Assembly: GCF_900107605.1 (NCBI RefSeq)
Contig: NZ_FNQJ01000003.1
Location: 124,001 to 188,000, forward strand
Direction: 5' to 3'
DNA length: 64,000 bases
Source of the DNA: Acidovorax soli
GTDB lineage: Bacteria > Pseudomonadota > Gammaproteobacteria > Burkholderiales > Burkholderiaceae_C
Each line of letters begins with the position of its first letter. The stretch's first letter is position 1. Under the pieces are notes generated by a model, which was not told where the DNA came from, did no database searches, and worked only from the letters and a program-made list of their open reading frames with translations. This document shows, piece after piece, positions 7,682 through 15,863 of the stretch. Position numbers and translations under genes: made by a program.

Positions 7682-8884
7682 ATGAATGCACACCAACAGG
7701 GCGGCGATGCCTTGTTCATATTGCTGGGCGCCATCATGGTGCTGGCCATGCACGCCGGTTTTGCGTTTCTGGAGCTGGGCACCGTGCGCAAAAAGAACCA
7801 GGTCAATGCCCTGGTCAAGATCCTGGTGGATTTTTCGGTGTCCACGGTGGTGTATTTCTTGGTGGGCTACGGCGTGGCCTATGGCACGCATTTCTTGGTG
7901 GGCGCGGAGACGCTGGCCCAGCAAAACGGCTTTGCACTGGTGAAGTTCTTTTTCCTGCTCACCTTCGCGGCGGCGATTCCGGCCATTGTGTCGGGCGGCA
8001 TTGCAGAGCGTGCCAAGTTCTGGCCCCAACTGCTGGCAACAGCCGCCATCGTTGGCTTTGTGTACCTGTTTTTTGAAGGTATCGCCTGGAACGAGCATTT
8101 CGGCATCCAGGCTGGCATTGCCGCCCTTACCGGCGCCGCCTTCCATGACTTTGCCGGCTCGGTGGTGGTGCACGCCGTGGGCGGCTGGATTGCCCTGCCC
8201 GCCGTTCTGCTGCTGGGGTCACGCGCCAACCGCTACCGCAAGGATGGCGCCATCTCGGCCCATCCACCCTCCAACATCCCTTTTCTGGCGCTGGGTGCGT
8301 GGGTGCTGGTGGTGGGCTGGTTTGGTTTCAATGTGATGAGCGCGCAAACGCTGGACAAGCTGTCGGGGCTGGTAGCGGTCAACTCGCTGATGGCCATGGT
8401 GGGCGGCACGCTGGCCGCGCTGGTGCTGGGCAAGAACGACCCCGGCTTCGTGCACAACGGCCCGCTGGCCGGCCTGGTGGCTGTTTGCGCGGGTTCCGAC
8501 CTGATGCACCCGCTGGGTGCGCTGGTGGTGGGCGGCGTGGCCGGCAGCATCTTTGTGGTGATGTTCACCCTCACCCAGAACCGCTGGAAGATCGACGATG
8601 TGCTGGGCGTGTGGCCCTTGCACGGGCTGTGCGGCACCTGGGGCGGCATTGCCGCAGGCATTTTCGGCAGCAAGGCCTTGGGTGGGCTGGGCGGTGTCAG
8701 CCTGTGGGCGCAACTCATGGGAACGGCCATGGGCGTGCTGTGGGCGCTGCTGGGCGGTGCACTGGTGTATGGCGTGCTGAAGGCCACGCTGGGCCTGCGT
8801 TTGTCGCAGGAAGAGGAGTTCGACGGTGCCGACCTGTCGATCCACAAGATCAGCGCAACGCCGGACCGCGAAGTGAGCTGGTAA
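7682..8884 (+). CDS. amt: Ammonium transporter (Amt/MEP family)
   Basis: 400 residues with about eleven hydrophobic membrane segments. It moves ammonium or ammonia across the inner membrane. Family signatures include GFAFLELGTVRKKNQVNA near residue 30, the conserved DFAGSVVVHAVGG block, and late WPLHGLCGTWGGIAAGIFG. A Shine-Dalgarno AGGAAG precedes ATG 7682. There is no signal-peptide extension and no neighbouring glnK (PII), which often partners amtB; it stands alone behind a sigma-54 promoter. Confidence 0.93.
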   Translation: MNAHQQGGDALFILLGAIMVLAMHAGFAFLELGTVRKKNQVNALVKILVDFSVSTVVYFLVGYGVAYGTHFLVGAETLAQQNGFALVKFFFLLTFAAAIPAIVSGGIAERAKFWPQLLATAAIVGFVYLFFEGIAWNEHFGIQAGIAALTGAAFHDFAGSVVVHAVGGWIALPAVLLLGSRANRYRKDGAISAHPPSNIPFLALGAWVLVVGWFGFNVMSAQTLDKLSGLVAVNSLMAMVGGTLAALVLGKNDPGFVHNGPLAGLVAVCAGSDLMHPLGALVVGGVAGSIFVVMFTLTQNRWKIDDVLGVWPLHGLCGTWGGIAAGIFGSKALGGLGGVSLWAQLMGTAMGVLWALLGGALVYGVLKATLGLRLSQEEEFDGADLSIHKISATPDREVSW

Positions 8885-9046
8885 GCCTGCAGCCGCCAGG
8901 GCCCGGATGCGCCGTGCCCCGAGAGCTTGGTTTGGTGTGTTGAAACGACGGCGCCACGTCTGACATCCACCGGGCGCGCGGCCCGCTACGCTGGGGCGCA
9001 CCCCGTTGGGAGTGCCCGCCACCAATTCACGCCGCTACGCCCGCCC

Positions 9047-10912
9047 ATGACCCTCGCCCTTGTTTCCGGCTTTCTTCCCACGCTGCTGCGCCGGCACCTG
9101 CCGCCATGGTGGGCTGCCCTGCTCATTCTTGCGCTGAGTGGCTGCGCCGAACTGCCCAAGAATGTGCGGCGCCCTGTTTCCACGGCGCTCGAAGCCACCG
9201 CCGGCACCGCACTGGCCACGCTGGTGGACGAGCGCCGCGCGACGGCGAACGCACGCTTTGAATCGGGCTTTGTGCTGCTGGCCGGCCCCCAGGCGGCCTA
9301 TGGCAGCCGCCTGGCCATGGTGGAAGCGGCACAGAAAACGCTGGACCTGCAGTACTACGCTATCCACGCCGACACCAGCACCGAGCGGCTGCTGCTCGGT
9401 GTGATCGCCGCCGCCCGGCGCGGCGTGCGCGTGCGCGTGCTGCTGGACGACTTTCACAGCACCGGAAAAGACGCACAGGTGATGCGCCTGGCCTTCGAGC
9501 CCAACATCGAAATGCGCATGTTCAACCCGGTGGCCGGCGCCCGCAACTCCACCGTGTGGCGCATGGTCAGCGCCCTGGGCGATTTTTCGCGGGTGCAGCA
9601 GCGCATGCACAACAAGCTCTTCATCGCCGACAACGCCATGGGCGTGGCCGGCGGGCGCAACCTGGGCGATGCCTATTTCGGCCATGACACATCGGGCAAC
9701 TTTCTCGACCTCGATGTGCTGGCAGCCGGCCCCATCGTGAAGGACCTGTCGCGCAGCTTCGACAGCTACTGGAACAACGAGCGGGCTTACCCTGTGCAGT
9801 CGCTGATCACGCCCAAAGAGCTGGACGCCCTGCGCTCGTCGCCTGCCACCACCGACAAGGAGCCAGGCGCACACGCCGGGCCTGCCACGGTGCGCGCGGC
9901 CGCCTCCAGCCCGTTGGCCGCGGCGTCCACCCCGGTGGCACCCGACGCCGACGCGGCCGCCAGCCAGGCCCGGCGCAGCCGGGTCTGGGACCAGCAGCCG
10001 CTCGACTTGAAGGCCGCACGCTTTGTGTGGGCCCCCGCCGTGGTGCTGGTGGACAAGCCGGCCAAGATTCCGGCCGAGTCCTCCGCCGCCACTCAGCCGC
10101 TGGTACCCCAGCCCGCCACGCCCTCGCCGGGCGTCACGGTGGCGAAGTTGAAGGCCCAGCGGCGCAACGCCAAAGCCCCCCACCCCGACGCTGCCACCGA
10201 TGCACCTGCCGACGATACCCCGGGCGCAGCGCAGAGTGCTTCGGCTGACGATCTGGCCGGCAGGGAAGACACCGTGGTGGATGGCCTGCTGCAGCTCATG
10301 GGCCAGGCCCGCAGCGACCTGCTCATCGTTTCACCCTATTTCGTGCCCGGGCCCGAGATCACCGCCGCCTTTGCCGCAGCGCGGGACCGGGGCGTGCGGG
10401 TGCGTGTGCTGACCAATTCGCTGGCGTCGAATGATGCGCCCATCGCCCATGTCGGCTATGCGCGCCACCGCAAGGCGCTGCTGGCCATGGGCGTCGAACT
10501 CTACGAGATGCACAGCGAGGCCACCGACCTGCGCCAGGCCTTCAGCGCCACGGGCGGCAGTGGCGGCAGCACCGGGTCTTCGCGCGCCATGCTCCACTCC
10601 AAGCTGCTGATCATGGACAACCGGTTGCTGGCCGTTGGCTCCATGAACCTGGACATGCGCTCGCAAAAGCACAACACCGAGATCGCGCTGCTGATCCGCA
10701 GCACCATGCTGGCACGCCAGGCCGGCACCAGCATCGAGCAGGCGCTGCGCACGGCCGCATGGCAGGTGGAGCTGCAGGCCGGCGGTGGCCTGGTCTGGCG
10801 GGCGCCGCAAGGCAGCAAGCTGCCGGACGCCACCGCCGATCCCGACACCAGCCTGCCGCTGCGGCTGATCCTGTGGCTGCTGGGGCCGCTGGCCCCCGAC
10901 CATCTGCTGTAG
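9047..10912 (+). CDS. Phospholipase D-family lipoprotein (ClsC/cardiolipin synthase-like)
   Basis: 621 residues. The N-terminus has a signal peptide ending in the lipobox LSGC near residue 33, so it is probably membrane-anchored on the periplasmic side. Two HKD-type motifs mark the phospholipase D fold: MHNKLFIADNAMGVAGGRN near residue 190 and LHSKLLIMDNRLLAVGSMN near 520. Relatives such as ClsC/YmdC transfer phosphatidyl groups to make cardiolipin. Between the two halves is an Ala/Pro-rich low-complexity insert of about 150 residues (roughly 265-405). ATG 9047 is chosen because it starts the basic n-region of the signal peptide; the frame is open further upstream. The substrate is not provable from sequence. 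Confidence 0.82.
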   Translation: MTLALVSGFLPTLLRRHLPPWWAALLILALSGCAELPKNVRRPVSTALEATAGTALATLVDERRATANARFESGFVLLAGPQAAYGSRLAMVEAAQKTLDLQYYAIHADTSTERLLLGVIAAARRGVRVRVLLDDFHSTGKDAQVMRLAFEPNIEMRMFNPVAGARNSTVWRMVSALGDFSRVQQRMHNKLFIADNAMGVAGGRNLGDAYFGHDTSGNFLDLDVLAAGPIVKDLSRSFDSYWNNERAYPVQSLITPKELDALRSSPATTDKEPGAHAGPATVRAAASSPLAAASTPVAPDADAAASQARRSRVWDQQPLDLKAARFVWAPAVVLVDKPAKIPAESSAATQPLVPQPATPSPGVTVAKLKAQRRNAKAPHPDAATDAPADDTPGAAQSASADDLAGREDTVVDGLLQLMGQARSDLLIVSPYFVPGPEITAAFAAARDRGVRVRVLTNSLASNDAPIAHVGYARHRKALLAMGVELYEMHSEATDLRQAFSATGGSGGSTGSSRAMLHSKLLIMDNRLLAVGSMNLDMRSQKHNTEIALLIRSTMLARQAGTSIEQALRTAAWQVELQAGGGLVWRAPQGSKLPDATADPDTSLPLRLILWLLGPLAPDHLL

Positions 10913-10919
10913 CCCGGCC

Positions 10920-11885
10920 TCAAGGCTGCAAGCCAGCCACCCAGGCGGTGATGGCGCGCTGATCGGTCATGGTGCGCAGCTGCTGAAAGGCCTGCTCGGC
11001 CTGCGGGTAGCGGCGGCGCAGCAGGTTGAGCCATTGCTTGAGCCGGCCGGCCCGCTGGCGTGGCTCCAGGTCGTTGCACACCAGTTGCCAGAACGCTGCC
11101 AGCTGCGGCAGCAATGCCGGCCACTCCACCGGGTCGGTGCCGGGCTGGCCCCGGTCTGCAGCGCGGATGGCGCGGGCCAGGCCGGGGTCGGCCACCATGC
11201 CACGGCCCAGCATGAGGGCGTCGCAGCCCGACAGCGCGCGGCAGCGCTGTGCATCGGCCACGGTCCAGATCTCGCCATTGGCCACCACGGGGATGTGCAC
11301 GGCCGCGCGGATGGCCGGAATCTGCTCCCAGTAAGCGGGCGGGCGGTAGCCATCGGCCTTGGTGCGCGCGTGCACCACCAGCTCGCTGGCGCCACCGGCT
11401 TGCATGGCCTGCGCACACTCGCGCGCCAGGCTCGCATCGTTGAAGCCCAGGCGCATCTTGGCCGACACCGGCAGGTGGGCCGGCACGGCGCGGCGCACGG
11501 CGGCCACCAGCGTGGCAATGCGCTCGGGCTCCTGCAGCAGCGCCGCGCCGCCGCCGTGGCGGTTGACCACCTTGGCCGGGCAGCCAAAGTTCAGGTCGAT
11601 CCCCTCGGGCCCCAGCGCGGCCAGGTGGGCCGCGTTGTCGGCCATGCACGCCGGGTCGGAGCCGAGCAGCTGCGCGCGCACCGGCACGCCCGCCAGCGTG
11701 CGCCCGCCATGGCGCAGCTCGGGCAGGTAGCGCAGAAACACCTTGTCGGGCAGCACGGTGCCGGTGACGCGGATGAACTCGGACACGCAGCGGTCCACGC
11801 CGCCCACGCGGGTCAGCACATCGCGCAGCACAAAATCCAGAAGCCCCTCCATGGGGGCGAGCAGCAGGGTCATGGGACGATCCAC
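10920..11885 (-). CDS. dusC: tRNA-dihydrouridine(16) synthase DusC
   Basis: 321 residues. FMN-dependent reduction of uridine to dihydrouridine in the tRNA D-loop. Conserved Dus features are LLAPMEGLLD at the start, DLNFGCPAK with the catalytic Cys near residue 98, HARTK, and VVANGEIW. The DusC assignment follows the MEGLLD and FIRVTG-type N-terminus. The start may be GTG 11885 or ATG 11873. A 7-base inverted repeat with a 2-base centre covers the GTG codon (11884-11899), which may influence initiation. It converges with the phospholipase gene, with 7 bases between stops. Confidence 0.9.
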   Translation of the reverse strand: MDRPMTLLLAPMEGLLDFVLRDVLTRVGGVDRCVSEFIRVTGTVLPDKVFLRYLPELRHGGRTLAGVPVRAQLLGSDPACMADNAAHLAALGPEGIDLNFGCPAKVVNRHGGGAALLQEPERIATLVAAVRRAVPAHLPVSAKMRLGFNDASLARECAQAMQAGGASELVVHARTKADGYRPPAYWEQIPAIRAAVHIPVVANGEIWTVADAQRCRALSGCDALMLGRGMVADPGLARAIRAADRGQPGTDPVEWPALLPQLAAFWQLVCNDLEPRQRAGRLKQWLNLLRRRYPQAEQAFQQLRTMTDQRAITAWVAGLQP

Positions 11886-11899
11886 CCGCCAGGGCGGGT
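11884..11899 (-). promoter_or_regulatory. Inverted repeat over the dusC start
   Basis: ACCCGCC-AG-GGCGGGT. In the dusC messenger it would form a short GC hairpin overlapping the GTG 11885 start and lying just before ATG 11873. A regulatory role is unproven. Confidence 0.3.
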
Positions 11900-11953
11900 C
11901 GGAGGATTTTCAGAGGAAATTGACAGTAAAACAGGCCATTGCGCCTATGCAGA

Positions 11954-11985
11954 AAGCGTCGATAGCTACTATAAATATAGCAAAA
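11954..11985. repeat. AGCGCTT-family repeat, copy 2 (partial)
   Basis: Only the AT-rich module is clear: GATAGCTACTATAAATATAGC, preceded by AAAGCGTC. It lies upstream of dusC. The rest of the 11886-12136 gap shows no other recognisable feature. Confidence 0.4.
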
Positions 11986-12136
11986 CAACACCCCGCCGAA
12001 GGCCGCGGCAGAGCCCGCCATTGTGCGGCAGCCCGGCGCGGGGCCCGGCCGGCCATGCCGGGCTCTGGGCAGGTCATGACAGCGTCATCGCGCGCTGCTG
12101 GAATGCGTGCACTCCCCTTCCGTGATCCGCGCGCCC

Positions 12137-12652
12137 ATGTTGCTCCAACGAACCGAAAAAGCCCGCCGTGAACTCTCGCCCGGCGTTCGCACCCTGAGCC
12201 TGCGTGAACGCTCGCTGCTGTTGCTGGCGGACGGCAGGCCCCTGGCCGAACTGCAGGCCATGTACAACGGAATCGGCGCGCAGATGGTGGAGCACCTGCT
12301 GCACGAGGGCTACCTCACCGATCTGGCCACCACCGACGCCACAGGCACTGCCGCCCCCGCGCCACCAGCGCCCCCCGAGCCGACCGAAGCCCTGCGCTCC
12401 CTGGCGGGCACGCGCATGTACCTGTTCGATCTGTCCGAGCGCCTGTTTGCCCGCCGCGACCCCGATCTGGCCCGCGCCTACCACGCGGCCCTGCGCGCAG
12501 CGCGCGACCGCCAGAGCATGCTGGAAGTGGGCGAATCCCTGATCGCCGAGGTGGCCAAGGTGGCCGGTCAGGAGCGCGCCCACGGCATCCGCGAACGCCT
12601 GGAGCAGCTGCAGCCGCCAGAACGCGCGCTGTCGGCCGCCATGAGCGACTGA
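12137..12652 (+). CDS. Conserved hypothetical protein
   Basis: 171 residues, not assigned to a function. The first 60 residues are helical and contain LSLRERSLLLLADG-type sequence resembling a small winged-helix segment. An Ala/Pro linker at about 75-90 is followed by a helical C-terminal domain. No membrane segment or signal peptide is visible. ATG 12137 is preferred over an upstream GTG at 12107. It stands alone between dusC (divergent) and the methyltransferase (convergent). Confidence 0.65.
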   Translation: MLLQRTEKARRELSPGVRTLSLRERSLLLLADGRPLAELQAMYNGIGAQMVEHLLHEGYLTDLATTDATGTAAPAPPAPPEPTEALRSLAGTRMYLFDLSERLFARRDPDLARAYHAALRAARDRQSMLEVGESLIAEVAKVAGQERAHGIRERLEQLQPPERALSAAMSD

Positions 12653-12692
12653 GCGGGCAGCGCAGCCCCGTCACCCCATCGGTTGGGATCGA

Positions 12693-13841
12693 TCAGGCCG
12701 CCGCCAGGCGCCACAAAGAGGTGACTTCCGCCGCGCGGGCCGCGTGCAGGGCATCGCTCGCGTCGACCGCCTTGGCGTGGCGCGGGCGCATGTCCGCGCG
12801 GCCCAGCACCTGCAGGCCGGCCGCGGCGATCCAGCCCAGCAGCTGTTCGCGCGAGCGCAAGCCCAGGTGCTCGGCCAGGTCCGACAGAATCAGCCAGCCC
12901 TCGCCGCCAGGCTCCAGGTGATCGGCCAGCCCCGCCAGAAAGCCCCGCAGCATGCGGCTGCCCTCGTCGTACACGGCATGTTCAATGGGCGAGCTGGGGC
13001 GTGCAGGCACCCACGGCGGATTGCACACCACCAGCGGTGCGCGCCCGGCAGGGAACAGGTCCACCGGCTGCAGCTCGACCTGCGGCAGCACGCCCAGGCG
13101 CTGCAGGTTGTCACGGGCACAGGCCAGCGCGCGCGGCGCGTTCTCGGTGGCCACCACGCGCTGCACGCCGCGGCGCACCAGCAGGGCCGACAGCACGCCC
13201 GTGCCCACGCCGATGTCAAAGGCCAGCGCCTTGGACGGCAGGGTTGCGGCTGCCACCAGGTCCACATATTCGCCGCGCACGGGCGAAAACACCCCGTAAT
13301 GCGGATGGATACGGTTGTTCGGTGCGGCGCCCAGCGCGGGCACCTCCACGCCCTTCTTGCGCCACTCGTGCGCTCCCACCAGGCCCAGCAGCTCGCGCAG
13401 CGAGGCCACCGAGCGCTCGCCCGTGGCCGGACCCCAGGCTTCGGTGCAAGGCTGGCGCAGGTCGGGCGCACGGCGCAGCGCAATGCCGTAATCACCCTCC
13501 AGCGGGATCAGCAAGGCCGACAGCACGCGTGCGCGCTGGGCCTGCGCCTGGCGGTGCAGGTGAAACACCTCGGCCGCCGTGGCTGCCGCTATCTTCTGGG
13601 CGGCCTTGGCCGTCGCCTTGGGTGGCTTGCGGTCCACCCGCCGCATGAGGGCCTGCAGCAGCATGCGGGCGTTCTGGAAGTCGCCCTGCCACAGCAGGCC
13701 GGTGCCTTCACAGGCGAACCGATAGGCCGTGTCGGCAGGCAGCGTGTCATCGGCCACCACCACGCGGCGCGGCGCGGCCGCCCCGCTTTCGGAGCGCCAG
13801 CGGGCTTCGTGGGTCTGGCCCGAGTCGCTCCAGGAGATCAT
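12693..13841 (-). CDS. Class I SAM-dependent methyltransferase
   Basis: 382 residues. SAM-binding motif I is AFDIGVGTGVLSALL (about 207-221), and the catalytic tetrad NPPW (274-277) is the type used by methyltransferases that modify the amide nitrogen of Gln or the exocyclic nitrogen of bases (PrmC, RlmG, RsmC families). The N-terminal 180 residues are a separate domain of unknown role. The substrate, protein or rRNA, cannot be decided from sequence. It lies 9 bases upstream of the next minus-strand stop's neighbourhood, tightly packed with the acetyltransferase gene. Confidence 0.75.
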   Translation of the reverse strand: MISWSDSGQTHEARWRSESGAAAPRRVVVADDTLPADTAYRFACEGTGLLWQGDFQNARMLLQALMRRVDRKPPKATAKAAQKIAAATAAEVFHLHRQAQAQRARVLSALLIPLEGDYGIALRRAPDLRQPCTEAWGPATGERSVASLRELLGLVGAHEWRKKGVEVPALGAAPNNRIHPHYGVFSPVRGEYVDLVAAATLPSKALAFDIGVGTGVLSALLVRRGVQRVVATENAPRALACARDNLQRLGVLPQVELQPVDLFPAGRAPLVVCNPPWVPARPSSPIEHAVYDEGSRMLRGFLAGLADHLEPGGEGWLILSDLAEHLGLRSREQLLGWIAAAGLQVLGRADMRPRHAKAVDASDALHAARAAEVTSLWRLAAA

Positions 13842-13850
13842 GGGATGGCC

Positions 13851-14369
13851 TTAGTTGATGGGGCGCTTGAGGCGCACTTCCTCGATCTTCACGCCGCCCA
13901 CCACGGCCGTCTTGGCGGTGGAGAGTTCGCGCTTGAAGCCGGCCATTTCATGGAAGCGGATGGCGCGTTCGTTGCGCAGGGGCACCCACGCGGTCACGTT
14001 GGTGCAGCCTTCTTCGTGCAGGCCGTCGCGGGCAGCATCCCACAAGGCCAGGCCTACGCCCTGGTTCCAATGGGTGGGCGCCGCGTAGATGGCCCAGATT
14101 TCACCGGTGGTGGGGCGGGATTTTTCATCGCGCGAGCGGTCATAGCCGACAAAACCGACGATCTTTTCACCATCGATGGCGACCTGCACCTGGGGTTCGC
14201 AATACTCGATGGCCTCGCGCCAGTAGGCTTGGCGCTTTTCGACCGACATGGATTTCAACTGCTCGTCTGGCACCAGACCTTTGTAAGCCTCTTGGGCGGA
14301 TACGGTGTGGATCTGTGCAATGGCTTTGGCATCGCGAAGCGTGGCGGGACGAACCTGGATACTGGACAT
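13851..14369 (-). CDS. GNAT-family N-acetyltransferase
   Basis: 172 residues. The fold is recognisable from the start IQVRPATLRDAKAIAQIH, the acetyl-CoA-binding region around NQGVGLALWDAA (about 110-121) and the late block NERAIRFHEMAGFKRE. Such proteins acetylate small molecules or protein N-termini; the substrate is unknown. ATG 14369 gives the normal family N-terminus. It ends 9 bases before the methyltransferase gene begins, so the two are probably co-transcribed. Confidence 0.8.
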   Translation of the reverse strand: MSSIQVRPATLRDAKAIAQIHTVSAQEAYKGLVPDEQLKSMSVEKRQAYWREAIEYCEPQVQVAIDGEKIVGFVGYDRSRDEKSRPTTGEIWAIYAAPTHWNQGVGLALWDAARDGLHEEGCTNVTAWVPLRNERAIRFHEMAGFKRELSTAKTAVVGGVKIEEVRLKRPIN

Positions 14370-14490
14370 GGAAAAACCGAACGAAAACAGGGAGTGGAAA
14401 AACAAAAAGGACCGGCATTGTCGCCGAAACGCTTTTTCACCCTGCACCGCCGGTTAATCCGGGGGCCTGCACAGGCCCCTGCACCCGCCC

Positions 14491-15048
14491 TCAGGCAAGC
14501 GCCAGCGCAGCCGCGCGCGCACCCTGCGCCAGGGCCCGCTTGTTGCGCGGACGCGGCACTTTCACGGCCGGCGGCACCCCGTTGATGGCGCCCAGGCCCA
14601 GCACCAGCGTCACACTGAGCGAGGCGTCCTCGCGTTCATCCGGTGCGTAGGGGCGATAGCTGCCGTTGCCGGGGCCATGGCTGCGCTGCACGGCATGGAA
14701 CACCATGCGTGCTCCCTCGCGGCTGGTACCCAGGGGCACCACGCGCAAACGCGCGCCGTGATCGAGGGCCAGGCCCATGTGGCCGGGCCGGTTGATCAGG
14801 TCGGTGCGGATGGCGCGCCAGGTCTGCCCGTCGTCCAGCGAAAACTGCCAGGTGCCCGCCTGCGCATCCAGGTATTCAAGGACCACGCCGACCGATGGCA
14901 GCAGATGGGGGCAGTTTTCCTGGACCAGCCGGGCTACGGTGTTGCCCCCCACGCCAGCACCCGCAACCGTTGCCACGGTGCGCGGATGGGCCATGTGTGG
15001 GTGGGTTGCGGAAGCTCCGGCGGCAAAATGCAAAGCACTGGCACTCAT
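14491..15048 (-). CDS. Unknown protein with a single adhesin-repeat-like segment
   Basis: 185 residues, no assigned function. Residues about 65-125 contain GTWQFSLDDGQTW and then ARLRVVPLG. This resembles the tandem extracellular repeats of large surface proteins, where a Gly-Thr-Trp-Gln-Tyr-Ser element is followed by a Leu-Arg-Phe-Val-Pro element. Here it appears once and without an obvious signal peptide. The C-terminal 20 residues are basic and Ala-rich. It is divergent from the response regulator, with 164 bases between. Confidence 0.6.
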   Translation of the reverse strand: MSASALHFAAGASATHPHMAHPRTVATVAGAGVGGNTVARLVQENCPHLLPSVGVVLEYLDAQAGTWQFSLDDGQTWRAIRTDLINRPGHMGLALDHGARLRVVPLGTSREGARMVFHAVQRSHGPGNGSYRPYAPDEREDASLSVTLVLGLGAINGVPPAVKVPRPRNKRALAQGARAAALALA

Positions 15049-15181
15049 GATGAACCTCTTTTTTGGACAACCAGGACAGGATCGGCGGTACGTTGCGGCC
15101 CAGCTGCGAGCCCTCACAACGCCTGGGACAAAGTCTAGAAAGCGCACGCCGGTGCGTCCATCGCACAAATGGACTAGGCCC

Positions 15182-15193
15182 ACGCCCGGGCGT
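15182..15193. promoter_or_regulatory. Palindrome before the response-regulator gene
   Basis: ACGCCCGGGCGT, a perfect 12-base palindrome 19 bases upstream of the start codon. It is a candidate operator; the binding factor is unknown. A similar core (CGCCCGGGCG) occurs at 30864-30877. Confidence 0.3.
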
Positions 15194-15212
15194 TGTGCGC
15201 AATACTCGCCAC

Positions 15213-15863
15213 ATGCCCGCCAGCCTGCTGCTTGTTGACGACCACACCCTGTTTCGCACCGGGCTGCGCCTGATCGTGCAGGACCATCCCGCGGTGGCCT
15301 GCATTTCCGAGGCCGGCACGGTGGCCGAGGCCTGCGCGCTGCAGCTGGACGACGCGGACCTGGTGCTGCTGGATATTCAGATGCCCGGCATGAGCGGCCT
15401 GGACGGCCTGCGCCTGTTGCGCCAGGCCTGCCCCCGGGCGCGCATCGTGCTGGTATCCGCCAGCATGGCACCCGACGCCGTGTACGAGGCCCGCATGCGC
15501 GGCGCCGACGGCTTCCTGCCCAAGTCGGCCAGCGGCGAGGACATTCTGGAGGCGATCACCTGCGCCCTGTCGGGCGCGCCCTGCTTCCCCCCCAACAGCG
15601 GCAACGCCGCCGCCACCCGTGCCCCGGCCGCGCCCTCGCTGACGGCACGCCAGCTCGATGTGCTCGCGCTGCTGTGCACCGGCAAGCCCAACAAGGTGAT
15701 TGCGCGCGACCTGGGGCTGAGCGAGAACACGGTGCGCGTGCATGTGGCCGCCATCTTTGCGCAGCTGGGCGTCAACAGCCGCAGCGCAGCCTTGCTGGCT
15801 GCGCAGCGGCTGGGCCTGTCGCTGCCGCCACTGCAGACGCTGCCTGACCATGACGCCGGCTGA
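15213..15863 (+). CDS. LuxR/NarL-type response regulator
   Basis: 216 residues. The receiver domain (about 3-120) has the acidic pair after LLLVDDH, the phospho-acceptor Asp in LVLLDIQMPG near residue 53, and the late Lys in FLPKSA. The C-terminal helix-turn-helix (about 145-205) is of the LuxR type: LTARQLDVLALLCTGKPNK then SENTVRVHV. It is a cytosolic transcription factor, most likely the partner of the hybrid kinase whose start overlaps its end by 14 bases. Confidence 0.88.
   Translation: MPASLLLVDDHTLFRTGLRLIVQDHPAVACISEAGTVAEACALQLDDADLVLLDIQMPGMSGLDGLRLLRQACPRARIVLVSASMAPDAVYEARMRGADGFLPKSASGEDILEAITCALSGAPCFPPNSGNAAATRAPAAPSLTARQLDVLALLCTGKPNKVIARDLGLSENTVRVHVAAIFAQLGVNSRSAALLAAQRLGLSLPPLQTLPDHDAG

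Noticed and set aside
12744..14585. Long plus-strand open frame across the methyltransferase and acetyltransferase region
   Set aside because: It is the mirror of two conserved minus-strand genes with recognisable motifs.
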